A DNA stretch of 64,000 nucleotides from Actibacterium mucosum KCTC 23349 (GTDB taxonomy: Bacteria > Pseudomonadota > Alphaproteobacteria > Rhodobacterales > Rhodobacteraceae), in contig NZ_JFKE01000002.1 of the NCBI RefSeq assembly GCF_000647975.1, positions 496,001 through 560,000 on the forward strand, written 5' to 3'. The notes beneath the pieces were generated by a model. That model worked only from the letters and a program-made list of their open reading frames with translations. It was not told the DNA's origin and did not search any database. Both the position numbers and the translations under genes were made by a program. How positions within the stretch are numbered: the first letter of the stretch is position 1; every line of letters starts with the position of its first letter. Of the stretch, positions 22,339 through 30,422 are shown piece by piece.

Positions 22339-23825
22339 CAGCTTGCCGTCCATTCTTCGCGCAGTTTCTTGCGGCTGAGTTTTCCGTTGCCGCCCTTTGG
22401 CAAGGTGGCCACATGCCGGTAAAGGCGCGGCTGTTTGTATTTGGCCAACAGGGGTTCGGCAAATGACTTAAGCGTGTCTTCGGCCGTTTCAACGCCTTCA
22501 TAGAACAAGGCGATGACCGTTGCGCCGGGTTTTACCTCGATATCCACGGCGGCACATACCGCGATGTTGGGATGGGTGCCAAGCGCGGCCTCTACATCCA
22601 TGGGCGACACGCGGAAGCCACCGGCGTTCAGCAAATCATCGTTGCGGCCCTGATAAGTCACTGCGCCGTCTTGTGCGATCGACACCATGTCACCGGTCAA
22701 AAACCAGTTGCCTTGAAACTTTTCTTCCGTTGCTTCGGGCGCGTTCCAATAGCGCAGCATCAGGCCCGGATCGTCCCGGCGGATCGCCAACTGACCGGCC
22801 TCGTCCGCGGCAACCGGTTTCAGGGCACTGTCTAACGCAGCGATCACCCGGCCCGGCTGTGCATAGCCCGAGCTACCTTCAGGGGCGGGGCGGGACGGGC
22901 TGGATGACACGAAGGTTGAGCATTCGGACATGCCCAAGGCTTCATAGATCTTGGTGCCCGTCGCCTCTGCCCATTGATCCGCAACGCCCGGCGGCAGCTT
23001 TTCACCGGCCGATAATCCGTGCCGCAAGCGCGGCAATGGTGGCACCGGCGTTTTCAGCACCTGCCGATAAACCCCCGGCGCGGCGGCGAAGATCGTGGCG
23101 TCATAGCGCTTCAACAACAGCGGCAATTGCGTTGCTGTGACGTCTGGCCCCGGTATCAACGCGGTTGCACCGATGGCCCAGGGGTCCATCAACCCGGTGC
23201 CCAGTGTATAGGTCCAGTTGAACGCGCCAGCGTGCAACAGGCGATCGGCCATAGTCAACCCGTACCAGCCCGTCCACATCATCCGCCGCGCCCAAACGGC
23301 GCGATGGGCGTGCAACACGCCGCGCGGCGTGCCGCCGGTGCCCGAGGTAAAGATCAGATAGGCCGGGCGGTTCGGGTCACCCAACTCGAAAGTGGCAGGG
23401 GTGTTGGTGAACCCATCGCGCAGCGCCTCGACGCGCATTACCGGCGTGTCGCCATCTGGCAGATCAATTCCGGCCGCGGCAATGACCAGCGCCGGTTCGA
23501 CCTGTACCGCCATCTTGGTGACCTCGGCCGTTGTCAACATGGCCGAGGTCGGCACTGGCAGTGCGCCAATGGTGATGGCGGCCAGAAAGGCGATGGGAAA
23601 TTCCACCGAATTGCCCAGACGCAGCATCACCCGATCGCCCGGCTTGACCCCGTGTTCGGTCAACGTGGTGGCCGCCCCCAGCACCGCGTCCCGCAGCGCG
23701 CCATAGCGCCAGCGCTCTGCACCGGTTGGCGTCACAATCGCCAGTGCCAGTTTGTCGGGCTGCGCCCCCGCCTGGCCCAGAACGTATTGGGCCATGTTGA
23801 ACGGAGTGGGGCAGGGGTCAGTCAT
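22338..23825 (-). CDS. Acyl-CoA synthetase / AMP-dependent ligase (aryl or fatty acid)
   Basis: This 495-residue adenylate-forming enzyme has the P-loop YLIFTSGTGGTPRGVLHAH, in which the usual Lys is Arg. It also has NAGGFRVSPMDVEAALG and the C-terminal catalytic-lysine motif GNGKLSRKKLREEW. It activates a carboxylic acid to an acyl-AMP and then to the CoA thioester. The overall length and N-terminal style resemble benzoate- or cyclohexanecarboxylate-type ligases, but the substrate is not readable. Its start overlaps the aquaporin stop by 8 bases and its stop overlaps the DsbA-like start, so the three form one operon. Confidence 0.87.
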   Translation of the reverse strand: MTDPCPTPFNMAQYVLGQAGAQPDKLALAIVTPTGAERWRYGALRDAVLGAATTLTEHGVKPGDRVMLRLGNSVEFPIAFLAAITIGALPVPTSAMLTTAEVTKMAVQVEPALVIAAAGIDLPDGDTPVMRVEALRDGFTNTPATFELGDPNRPAYLIFTSGTGGTPRGVLHAHRAVWARRMMWTGWYGLTMADRLLHAGAFNWTYTLGTGLMDPWAIGATALIPGPDVTATQLPLLLKRYDATIFAAAPGVYRQVLKTPVPPLPRLRHGLSAGEKLPPGVADQWAEATGTKIYEALGMSECSTFVSSSPSRPAPEGSSGYAQPGRVIAALDSALKPVAADEAGQLAIRRDDPGLMLRYWNAPEATEEKFQGNWFLTGDMVSIAQDGAVTYQGRNDDLLNAGGFRVSPMDVEAALGTHPNIAVCAAVDIEVKPGATVIALFYEGVETAEDTLKSFAEPLLAKYKQPRLYRHVATLPKGGNGKLSRKKLREEWTAS

Positions 23826-24468
23826 TCGCGAAAAGGCGGGGCAGGGTATACGCGCCGATGACGGCGCCGATCAATTGCATGGCGATAAAGCCCGGCGCGT
23901 GGGTTGGCAGGATACCGGCGAAGGTATCGGTCAGACTGCGGGCGATGGTCACGGCGGGGTTGGCGAAACTGGTGGATGCGGTGAACCAGTAGGCCCCGGT
24001 GATATAGATCGCCACCAGAGCGGCTACCTGACCGGGCGCCTTGGCGATGCCGCCAAATATCGCGAAAAGCAGGCCCAGCGTGGCCAGAACCTCGGCAAAC
24101 CATTGCGCGCTGCCGGAGCGCTCGGTGGTCGATAGTTGCAGGATTGGCAGATCAAACATGCCATGCGCGGCCCAAACCCCAAGAATGCCCCCGGCCACCT
24201 GTGCACAAACGAATAAGACGGCCTGTTGCGGCTTGCATTCGCCCCGCAATGTAAAGGCCAGCGTCACCGCCGGGTTGAAATGTGCGCCCGAGACCGGGCC
24301 CAGCGTGGTAATCAGCACATAGAGCATACACCCCGTGGCAATGGCATTGGCCAACAGCGCCACGCCCGTATTGCCGCCCGAAAGCGCCTCGGCCATGATG
24401 CCCGACCCCACGACAGAGATCAGCAACATCGCCGTGCCAATAAACTCTGCCCAAATTTTTTGCTGCAT
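23818..24468 (-). CDS. Aquaporin / MIP-family channel
   Basis: This 216-residue channel has six helices and both NPA boxes, SGAHFNPAVTLAF and TSFANPAVTIARS. It passes water or a small neutral solute, and roseobacter members are often taken as glycerol or metalloid channels. I chose the ATG at 24468 (MQQKIWAEFIGTAML) because the family begins close to its first helix. A second reason is that an upstream ATG at 24504 sits in the loop of the terminator hairpin at 24491-24515. The terminator raises the question of where its promoter is. It is the first gene of the aquaporin-ligase-DsbA operon. Confidence 0.87.
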   Translation of the reverse strand: MQQKIWAEFIGTAMLLISVVGSGIMAEALSGGNTGVALLANAIATGCMLYVLITTLGPVSGAHFNPAVTLAFTLRGECKPQQAVLFVCAQVAGGILGVWAAHGMFDLPILQLSTTERSGSAQWFAEVLATLGLLFAIFGGIAKAPGQVAALVAIYITGAYWFTASTSFANPAVTIARSLTDTFAGILPTHAPGFIAMQLIGAVIGAYTLPRLFAND

Positions 24469-24490
24469 CTTCAACGAACCCTTGCCCAAG

Positions 24491-24515
24491 AAAAAGGGCG
24501 CCATGCTGGGCGCCC
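24491..24515 (-). terminator. Rho-independent terminator after the entericidin-like gene
   Basis: On the minus strand GGGCGCC-CAGCAT-GGCGCCC is followed by TTTTT (plus positions 24515 down to 24491). It ends transcription of the solute-binding protein/lipoprotein unit only 22 bases before the aquaporin start. Confidence 0.85.
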
Positions 24516-24537
24516 CGTTTGATTGTTCCGTGCCCCC

Positions 24538-24651
24538 TCAGAGGGCGTCGCGCACCGTGCGGGCCCCGGCCGAGATATCCTCGCCGATCCCCTCGACCGT
24601 GCTGCAGCCTGTCAGGGCCAACAGGGCCAGTGCCCCAAGCAAAACGCGCAT
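24538..24651 (-). CDS. Entericidin A/B-like small lipoprotein
   Basis: This 37-residue lipoprotein reads MRVLLGALALLALTGC at its start, with a lipobox LTGC and acylated Cys16. The short mature part contains VEGIGEDISAG, the signature of the entericidin family. E. coli entericidins are small cell-envelope lipoproteins (antidote/toxin pair); here only one copy is seen. GAGGA precedes the ATG, and the start follows the solute-binding-protein stop with no gap, so the two are co-translated. A terminator follows at 24515-24491. It is easily missed because of its size. Confidence 0.85.
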   Translation of the reverse strand: MRVLLGALALLALTGCSTVEGIGEDISAGARTVRDAL

Positions 24652-26472
24652 CTAGTCCTCCGCATACCACCAGACATCCGGCTGGAAACCGATCCAGTCA
24701 CCATAGGCCGGGATTGTGTCCGGATAGTGCAGTTCCTTGGCGTGGGCAAGGGTCGAAACCGGGCTGAACCAGACCGGGATCACGTAGCGCCCGGTGGTCA
24801 GGATCCGGTCCAGCGCGTGCACGGCGGCCAGGAAATCGTCGTGGCTGGCGGCGTTCAGCATTTCGTTGATCATGGCCTCGGCGGCGGGTGAGTTCATGCC
24901 CATCCGGTTGCGCGACCCCGGCTCGGTCACGCCATCGGCGCCCCAATAACGGTATTGCTCGTTGCCCGGGCTCAGCGACAGGCCCCAAGCGTAATAGATC
25001 ATGTCATAGTCATACTCTTCGGTCCTGGCCTTGTATTCGGCGCCGTCGACTTTGACGATGGTGGCCGCGATGCCCAGCCGTTTCAGCGCCTCCACATAGA
25101 TATCCATGGTCTTCTCGGTCTCGCCGGAACCAACACTCAGCAATATCTCGAACGCAAAGTCCTTGCCATCGGCATTGCGTAGAACGCCGTCATCACCGAT
25201 GGTCCAGCCAGCGTCGGACAACAGGCCAATGGCCTTGCGCAGGTTGCGGCGGTTATCCAGACCGCCATCCGAAACGGGCAGGGCATAGCCATCCAACGCG
25301 CCGGGCAGCAATTCGCCGGCAAAGGGCTCCAGGAATTCACGCACGCGGCCTTCGGCGGGACCATCCGACATACCCAGAACCGAGTTCGAGAAATAAGATG
25401 CCACGCGGGGCTGGCCATCGGCATTGATGGCCTTGCTGATGAATTCATAGTTGAACGCGTGAATCAGGGCCGAACGGACGCGCCAATCGGCAAAGATTTC
25501 GCGCCGGGTGTTGAACACATAGCCACGCATCCCGGACGGGCGCGCGTGTTTAATCTCGGATTTCACCACGTCGCCGTCGCGAATGGCCGGAAAGTCAAAG
25601 CTGGTGGCCCATTTCGCCGCATTGGTCTCGCGATGCGAGGTTAGGATACCGGCCTTGAAGGCCTCGAACATCGCGTCGCCATCGGCAAAGAACTCCATCC
25701 GCACCGTATCGATATTGTTGGTGCCGCGGCGAAACCCGATATCGTTGCCCCAGTAATCGGGATTGCGGGTCAGTTCCACGAACCGGCCGGCCTTGAATTC
25801 GGTGATCACGTAGGGCGCTGACGAGATTGGAATATTATCGGTGCCGCTTTCGTCGAACGGCACGCTGTCCCACTGCGCCTTTTTCAGGATCGGGCGCATG
25901 CCCATGATCAGCGCCAGCTCGCGGTCATCGACGTTAAAGGTGAATTTCACGCTGCGCGGGCCGGTCTGCTCGGCGCTGGCTACTTTCGACCAGGTGCCGC
26001 GATAACGCGGGTGGCCAATTGTGCCCAGGGTCTCATAGCTCCACAGAACATCTTCGACGGTGACGGGTGTGCCATCCGAGAACTTGGCCTCTTCGCGCAG
26101 GGTGAATTCCACCCATTCGCGATTCGGTCCGGTCTCAATCGATTCGGCCAAAAGACCGTAAAGCGTGAAGGGTTCGTCATAGCTGCGGCCCATCAGGCTT
26201 TCATAAGCCAGGAACCGCAATTGCCACGGAACACGACCTTTGGAGATGTGCGGGTTCAGGCTGTCGAAGCTGCCGGTTTCGCCGGTAACGATCTTTCCAC
26301 CCTTTGGTGCATCGGGGTTTGCATAAGGCAAAGACACAAAATCCGGTGGCAATGCCGGTTCGCCATACATAGCAATGCCATGCTTGGGTTCGGCGTTTGC
26401 CTGAACCCCGCTCAGAATCACTGCCAACGCTGCGCCGGCATTTCGCCAAGAGGTGAAATAATCTGGTCTCAT
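24652..26472 (-). CDS. Periplasmic solute-binding protein, peptide ABC family 5 (YejA-like)
   Basis: This 606-residue exported binding protein has a signal peptide ending near GVQANA. The family-5 signature region WVEFTLREEAKFSDGTPVT is present, as is a C-terminal lobe ending WIGFQPDVWWYAED. Size and end motif fit the YejA / microcin C peptide-binding branch. No permease or ATPase gene is adjacent, so either the rest of the transporter is elsewhere or this is an orphan binder. The gene is followed without gap by the entericidin-like lipoprotein. Confidence 0.87.
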   Translation of the reverse strand: MRPDYFTSWRNAGAALAVILSGVQANAEPKHGIAMYGEPALPPDFVSLPYANPDAPKGGKIVTGETGSFDSLNPHISKGRVPWQLRFLAYESLMGRSYDEPFTLYGLLAESIETGPNREWVEFTLREEAKFSDGTPVTVEDVLWSYETLGTIGHPRYRGTWSKVASAEQTGPRSVKFTFNVDDRELALIMGMRPILKKAQWDSVPFDESGTDNIPISSAPYVITEFKAGRFVELTRNPDYWGNDIGFRRGTNNIDTVRMEFFADGDAMFEAFKAGILTSHRETNAAKWATSFDFPAIRDGDVVKSEIKHARPSGMRGYVFNTRREIFADWRVRSALIHAFNYEFISKAINADGQPRVASYFSNSVLGMSDGPAEGRVREFLEPFAGELLPGALDGYALPVSDGGLDNRRNLRKAIGLLSDAGWTIGDDGVLRNADGKDFAFEILLSVGSGETEKTMDIYVEALKRLGIAATIVKVDGAEYKARTEEYDYDMIYYAWGLSLSPGNEQYRYWGADGVTEPGSRNRMGMNSPAAEAMINEMLNAASHDDFLAAVHALDRILTTGRYVIPVWFSPVSTLAHAKELHYPDTIPAYGDWIGFQPDVWWYAED

Positions 26473-26551
26473 ATCTGAAACAATCCCTCGGATCCCTGTT
26501 TTCGTTACTCCTCAGCGTAGGCGGGTGATCCAAGCTTTTCAAACTTTTAGC

Positions 26552-26580
26552 TTGGATGCCGGCAACCTTTTGCGTATAAG
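26552..26580 (+). promoter_or_regulatory. Sigma-70-type promoter for a candidate small RNA
   Basis: TTGGAT (26552-26557) and TATAAG (26575-26580) are separated by exactly 17 bases, close to TTGACA/TATAAT. A purine start is expected near 26587. No plus-strand protein gene lies between this and the terminator at 26662. Confidence 0.65.
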
Positions 26581-26586
26581 AGGGGC

Positions 26587-26662
26587 ACTGCTCGATAGGT
26601 TTCTTGCCTGTATGAAACCTGCCTCAATAACTTAACGCCGGCTTCGTGCCGGCGTTTTTTTT
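26587..26662 (+). ncRNA. Candidate trans-acting small RNA (about 76 nt)
   Basis: The stretch from the promoter to the T-run forms a typical small-RNA layout. It has a short 5' single strand, a perfect 7-bp hairpin AGGTTTC/GAAACCT (26597-26603 with 26614-26620, loop TTGCCTGTAT), and a single-stranded AT-rich linker. It ends in a strong terminator CGCCGGC-TTCGT-GCCGGCG (26636-26654) with eight T. A seven-codon frame starting at 26612 has no ribosome site. I do not recognise it as 4.5S, 6S, tmRNA or any named family. It lies between the solute-binding-protein promoter and bdhA and could act on other mRNAs through the exposed loop or linker; the function is unknown. Confidence 0.6.
26636..26662 (+). 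terminator. Rho-independent terminator of the small RNA
   Basis: The 7-bp GC stem CGCCGGC/GCCGGCG has a 5-nt loop and is followed directly by TTTTTTTT (26655-26662). It is one of the clearest terminators in the window, and it has no protein gene upstream on its strand. Confidence 0.92.
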
Positions 26663-26807
26663 GGGCATCTGGCGAACGCGCACCCTGATCACTTTTCCGC
26701 AAGAATCACCCGCAAAGAAACTTGCACTCGCATTCTGAAACCACATCTCTATGCTGCAGCTGCGAAGTGATTGGACCCGGCAACCGGGTGAGGGAGAAGG
26801 GCAAGAC

Positions 26808-27581
26808 ATGTCGTTGAATGGAAAGACCGCCGTCATCACGGGATCGAACTCGGGCATCGGGTTGGGCGTTGCGCGCGAACTGGCCAAGGCTGGCGCGAAT
26901 GTCGTTTTGAACTCGTTCACCGACCGCGACGAAGACCACGCTCTGGCGGCCGAGATCGCCACCGAATTTGGCGTCGAGGCGCGATATATCAAGGCCGATA
27001 TGTCCAAAGGCGACGAGTGCCGCGCGCTGATCGAAAAGGCCGGTGTTTGCGACATCCTTGTGAACAACGCGGGCATTCAGAATGTCGACCCGATCGACAC
27101 CTTCCCGACCGAGAAATGGGACGCCATCATCGCGATCAACATGAACTCGGCCTTTCACACCACCGCCGCCGCGCTGCCGCTGATGCGGGCCGCGGGCTGG
27201 GGCCGGGTGGTCAATATCGCCTCGGCGCACGGGCTGACGGCGTCGCCCTTCAAATCGGCCTACGTGGCCGCCAAGCACGGCGTTGTGGGCATGACCAAGG
27301 TTGTGGCGCTGGAAACCGCCGAGGAACCGATCACCGCCAACGCCGTTTGCCCCGGCTACGTGCTGACCCCGCTGGTCGAGGCGCAGATCCCCGACACGAT
27401 GAAAGAATACGACATGGACCGCGAGACGGTGGTGCGCGACGTGCTGCTGGCGCGCCAGCCGTCCAAGGAATTCGCAACGGTCGAGCAGCTGGGCGGCACT
27501 TGCATCTTCCTGTGCTCGGACGCCGCCGCGCAGATCACCGGCACAACGATCAGTGTCGATGGCGGATGGACCGCGCTATGA
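26808..27581 (+). CDS. bdhA: D-3-hydroxybutyrate dehydrogenase (SDR)
   Basis: This enzyme interconverts 3-hydroxybutyrate and acetoacetate with NAD, the exit step of polyhydroxybutyrate breakdown. The 257-residue protein has the SDR cofactor motif TGSNSGIGLGVA and NNAG. The catalytic triad lies in NIASAHG (Ser) and SAYVAAKHG (Tyr, Lys). The C-terminal GTTISVDGGWTAL is typical of the family. The ATG at 26808 follows GAGGGAGAAGGG. Its stop overlaps the start of the pentapeptide-like gene. A TGC-rich palindrome, TGCTGCAGCTGC (26752-26763), upstream is reminiscent of PhaR-type sites, though it does not match closely. Confidence 0.93.
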   Translation: MSLNGKTAVITGSNSGIGLGVARELAKAGANVVLNSFTDRDEDHALAAEIATEFGVEARYIKADMSKGDECRALIEKAGVCDILVNNAGIQNVDPIDTFPTEKWDAIIAINMNSAFHTTAAALPLMRAAGWGRVVNIASAHGLTASPFKSAYVAAKHGVVGMTKVVALETAEEPITANAVCPGYVLTPLVEAQIPDTMKEYDMDRETVVRDVLLARQPSKEFATVEQLGGTCIFLCSDAAAQITGTTISVDGGWTAL

Positions 27582-27913
27582 GCGAAGACGCAAAGCGTGA
27601 TGTGCTGAACATCGACAACATGTTTCTGTGCGGTTCGACCTTTTCGCGCGTCAGCCTGAAAGGGGCGGCCATCACGGACAGCCACCTGATGGATGCAAAA
27701 CTGGATGACGTGAATGCCAAGGGGCTGGTGGTGAACAATGCCAACCTGTCGAACGCCGCGTTCCACGACGTGAATATGTCCGGGGTCACCATCGATGCGG
27801 CTAATCTGGCCGGGCTGGCGATCACGCGGGCCAATGTCACGGACATGACGATCGATGGGATCAAGGTGACCGACCTGCTGGATGCCTACAAGTCCTCAAA
27901 CGGCGATGGCTGA
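27578..27913 (+). CDS. Pentapeptide-repeat-like protein
   Basis: This 111-residue protein has repeated A(D/N)L/F-type five-residue steps (NNANLSNAAFHDVNMSGVTI, then DAANLAGLAITRANVTD). They predict a small right-handed quadrilateral beta-helix. The start ATG at 27578 overlaps the bdhA stop (ATGA), and the end overlaps the patatin gene by 8 bases. It has no signal peptide. Pentapeptide folds often bind or mimic macromolecules, but the role here is unknown. Being sandwiched between bdhA and a patatin suggests association with PHB granule or lipid metabolism, which is inference. Confidence 0.75.
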   Translation: MSEDAKRDVLNIDNMFLCGSTFSRVSLKGAAITDSHLMDAKLDDVNAKGLVVNNANLSNAAFHDVNMSGVTIDAANLAGLAITRANVTDMTIDGIKVTDLLDAYKSSNGDG

Positions 27914-28946
27914 GCGCAAAAAGATCAACCTGGCCCTGCAGGGTGGGGGCGCACATGGCGCCTTTACCTGGGGGGTGCTGGATCGGCTGTTGCAGGAACC
28001 CGAGCTGGAGATTGCCGGGCTGTCCGGCACTTCGGCCGGCGCGATGAACGGCGCAGCCGTGAAAAGCGGCCTGATCAAGGGTGGGCCGGATTTGGCGCGC
28101 GAGCTGCTGGATTGGCTTTGGGGGGAAATCGGGGCCATCGACAATGACGCGTTGATGGAATTCATGCGTTTATGGGCCCCGCCGACCGCCGCCATTTCTC
28201 ACATGATCGAACATTCGCCGGGTTTTCAATTCGCGGATCTTCTCAGCCGCATGTCCAGCCCCTATTTCGCTGGATCTTTGCACTACAACCCGTTGGAAAA
28301 GATCGTAAAAGAGCTTTATTGTGAAACGCTGTGCTCCACTCAGGGGCCGGACTTTTCCATCGGGGCCACCAATGTGCGTACTGGCAAGATCAAGGTTTTT
28401 CGCGAAGGTGATATCACCATTGATGCGATCCTCGCGTCGGCCTGCCTGCCGACCCTTTATCAAGCCATTGAAATCGACGACCCCGAAACCGGCCGGACCG
28501 AGGCGTACTGGGATGGCGGTTACACCGGCAACCCGGCGCTGTTCCCTCTGTTCGAGCCGCATTTGCCCGACGACATCGTTATCGTGAATATCAACCCCCT
28601 GCATCGCGAGGCGTTGCCGGTCACACCGCAGCAGATTCAGAACAGGATCAACGAGATCAGTTTCAACTCGTCGCTTCTGCGAGAGCTTAGGGCGATCAAT
28701 TTCGTCAAAGAGCTGTTGGCAGACGGGCGGTTGGCGCCGGGCACGATGAAGAACGTGCTGATCCACATGATTGCCGATGACGACCTTATGAATGACCTGT
28801 CAGTAGCCACCAAAATGGTGCCGACGCCCTTGGTGATCCATGACATGCACGCCGCCGGAATACGCGCGGCTGATCGGTTCCTGCGGGGTGATATCGACAA
28901 TGTCGGCCAGCGCGACTCGATTGATCTGCACGAGATGTTTTCGTAG
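27906..28946 (+). CDS. Patatin-like phospholipase / lipid acyl hydrolase
   Basis: This 346-residue patatin has the oxyanion motif QGGGAHGAFTWGV near the N-terminus and the nucleophile elbow GLSGTSAGAMN (G-T-S-A-G). The catalytic Asp lies in YWDGGYTGNPAL. All three features are intact. It has no signal peptide. Patatins cut acyl esters of phospholipids and neutral lipids, and in a bdhA operon an intracellular esterase on PHB or granule lipids is attractive but unproven. I chose the ATG at 27906 (MAERKKINLALQGGG); an ATG at 27882 would add eight residues within the preceding gene. Confidence 0.88.
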   Translation: MAERKKINLALQGGGAHGAFTWGVLDRLLQEPELEIAGLSGTSAGAMNGAAVKSGLIKGGPDLARELLDWLWGEIGAIDNDALMEFMRLWAPPTAAISHMIEHSPGFQFADLLSRMSSPYFAGSLHYNPLEKIVKELYCETLCSTQGPDFSIGATNVRTGKIKVFREGDITIDAILASACLPTLYQAIEIDDPETGRTEAYWDGGYTGNPALFPLFEPHLPDDIVIVNINPLHREALPVTPQQIQNRINEISFNSSLLRELRAINFVKELLADGRLAPGTMKNVLIHMIADDDLMNDLSVATKMVPTPLVIHDMHAAGIRAADRFLRGDIDNVGQRDSIDLHEMFS

Positions 28947-28978
28947 GCGCCAGACAAACAGGTCGTCTGTGCGCTATG

Positions 28979-29590
28979 TCAGATCAGCGGCCAGATCAGT
29001 TTGGCCGCGATCAGCCACATCACCACGCCAATGCCCGCGTCCAGCCGCCGCCATGTCGCGACACTTTGCATGACAGGGCCCAACAGCCGCGCGCCGTATC
29101 CCAGCGCGAAGAAAAAGGTGAACGAGGCGCAAATGGCCGCAATGCCAAAAACCCATTTCTGCGGCCCCGGTTCAAACCCCGTACTTACCGCGCCCACAAG
29201 GCCCAGCGTATCCAGGTAGACGTGGGGATTCAGCCATGTGAAGGCCGCGCAGGTGGCAAGGGCAGGGATCAACGCCATGGATTTGCCTTCCAGTACCATT
29301 GCATAATCCCCCACCCATGCAGCGCGAAACCGCATCGCGCCATATACGATCAGAAACGCCGCACCGCCCAGGCTCATGACAAGGGGCAGCCACGGCGCGG
29401 CCTCGACCATTGCACCAAAACCCGCGACTCCGGCGGCAATCAACACCGCGTCACTGACCGCACAGAAAAGGCAAATGGCAAATACATGCGCCCGCAACAG
29501 CCCCTGACGCAGAACAAAGGCGTTCTGCGCACCAATTGCCAGGATCAGGGAAAAGGCCGTGAAATAGCCCGTGACCGCTGCACCAATCAT
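28979..29590 (-). CDS. LysE/ArgO-family amino acid exporter
   Basis: This 203-residue inner-membrane protein has about six helices. The family signature IGAQNAFVLRQGLLRAH lies near the N-terminus, and the conserved TWLNPHVYLDTLGLVG in the middle is characteristic of arginine/lysine exporters. It should export basic amino acids or analogues by proton exchange. A LysR-type regulator, which often flanks lysE, is not present. It is convergent with the patatin gene and sits 8 bases downstream of the DUF502 gene on the same strand, so the two are likely co-transcribed. Confidence 0.88.
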   Translation of the reverse strand: MIGAAVTGYFTAFSLILAIGAQNAFVLRQGLLRAHVFAICLFCAVSDAVLIAAGVAGFGAMVEAAPWLPLVMSLGGAAFLIVYGAMRFRAAWVGDYAMVLEGKSMALIPALATCAAFTWLNPHVYLDTLGLVGAVSTGFEPGPQKWVFGIAAICASFTFFFALGYGARLLGPVMQSVATWRRLDAGIGVVMWLIAAKLIWPLI

Positions 29591-29598
29591 GGGGGTGG

Positions 29599-30351
29599 TT
29601 ATTCCGCCGCCTGCGCAGCAGGCGTATTGTTGGGATAAACCAACCCCGCCGAGATCACCAGTTTCGCGGCATCTTCCACGGACATGTCCAGCGGGATTAC
29701 ATCGCGTTCCGGGAAGAACAGCAAAAAGCCCGATGTTGGGTTGGGCGTGGTCGGCACAAAGACCGAAATCAGGTGATCGCCCGGCGCTCCGCCTTTGTCG
29801 CGCACCTCGCCCTTGGCATCGGTCGAGATAAACCCGATGGCCCAGATACCCTCGCGCGGATACTGGATCAGACAGGCTTTTTCGAATGACGTATCCGCCT
29901 GGTTGAACACCGTCTCGGCGATCTGTTTGACGCCGCTATAGATAGAGCGCACAACCGGAATGCCTTGGACAACGCTTTCGGCAAATCGCAGCAGCGAGCG
30001 GCCCATATAGCCCTTGGCGGTCCAGCCAACCAACAGCGTGAAGATCAGGAAGACAACCACGCCAATGCCGCGGATCGACGTGGGCGATACCACGCCGTCG
30101 GGACCGGGCTGAAACTCGATCCCCAGCCAATTGCGGATCAGGATGTCCGGCTGAAACTGGTCTGGAACCAACGGCAGGACAAATCCGTCGATCCAGCCCA
30201 CAACGGTCCAGATCAACCAGATCGTCAGACCGATCGGCGCAATCACAACCAATCCGGTCAGGAACGAACTGCGCAACCAGCCCAGCAAACTGCCGCGGCG
30301 CTTGGGCTCAGGGTGCTCTTGTTCGAACATGTTATGTGGACCTTGCGTCAT
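29599..30351 (-). CDS. DUF502 membrane protein
   Basis: This 250-residue inner-membrane protein has two strong N-terminal segments, LTGLVVIAPIGLTIWLIWTV and IGVVVFLIFTLLVGWTAKGY. A soluble part follows with VVRSIYSGVKQIAETVF and the conserved tail FVPTTPNPTSGFLLFFPERD typical of DUF502. The family has no assigned reaction. Two starts are possible (30351 and 30330); the longer is kept because it adds only a charged head. It lies 71 bases after psuG. Confidence 0.85.
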   Translation of the reverse strand: MTQGPHNMFEQEHPEPKRRGSLLGWLRSSFLTGLVVIAPIGLTIWLIWTVVGWIDGFVLPLVPDQFQPDILIRNWLGIEFQPGPDGVVSPTSIRGIGVVVFLIFTLLVGWTAKGYMGRSLLRFAESVVQGIPVVRSIYSGVKQIAETVFNQADTSFEKACLIQYPREGIWAIGFISTDAKGEVRDKGGAPGDHLISVFVPTTPNPTSGFLLFFPERDVIPLDMSVEDAAKLVISAGLVYPNNTPAAQAAE

Positions 30352-30422
30352 CTTGATGGCTATGTAGACCGCGCGCCGGGGTTAAACAATATCCGCACCA
30401 CCTACTGGGTGAATTTCGTGGG

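Noticed and set aside
26612-26635. Seven-codon frame inside the small RNA, as a possible leader peptide
   Set aside because: No ribosome site, and no plus-strand gene follows the terminator closely enough for attenuation to make sense.
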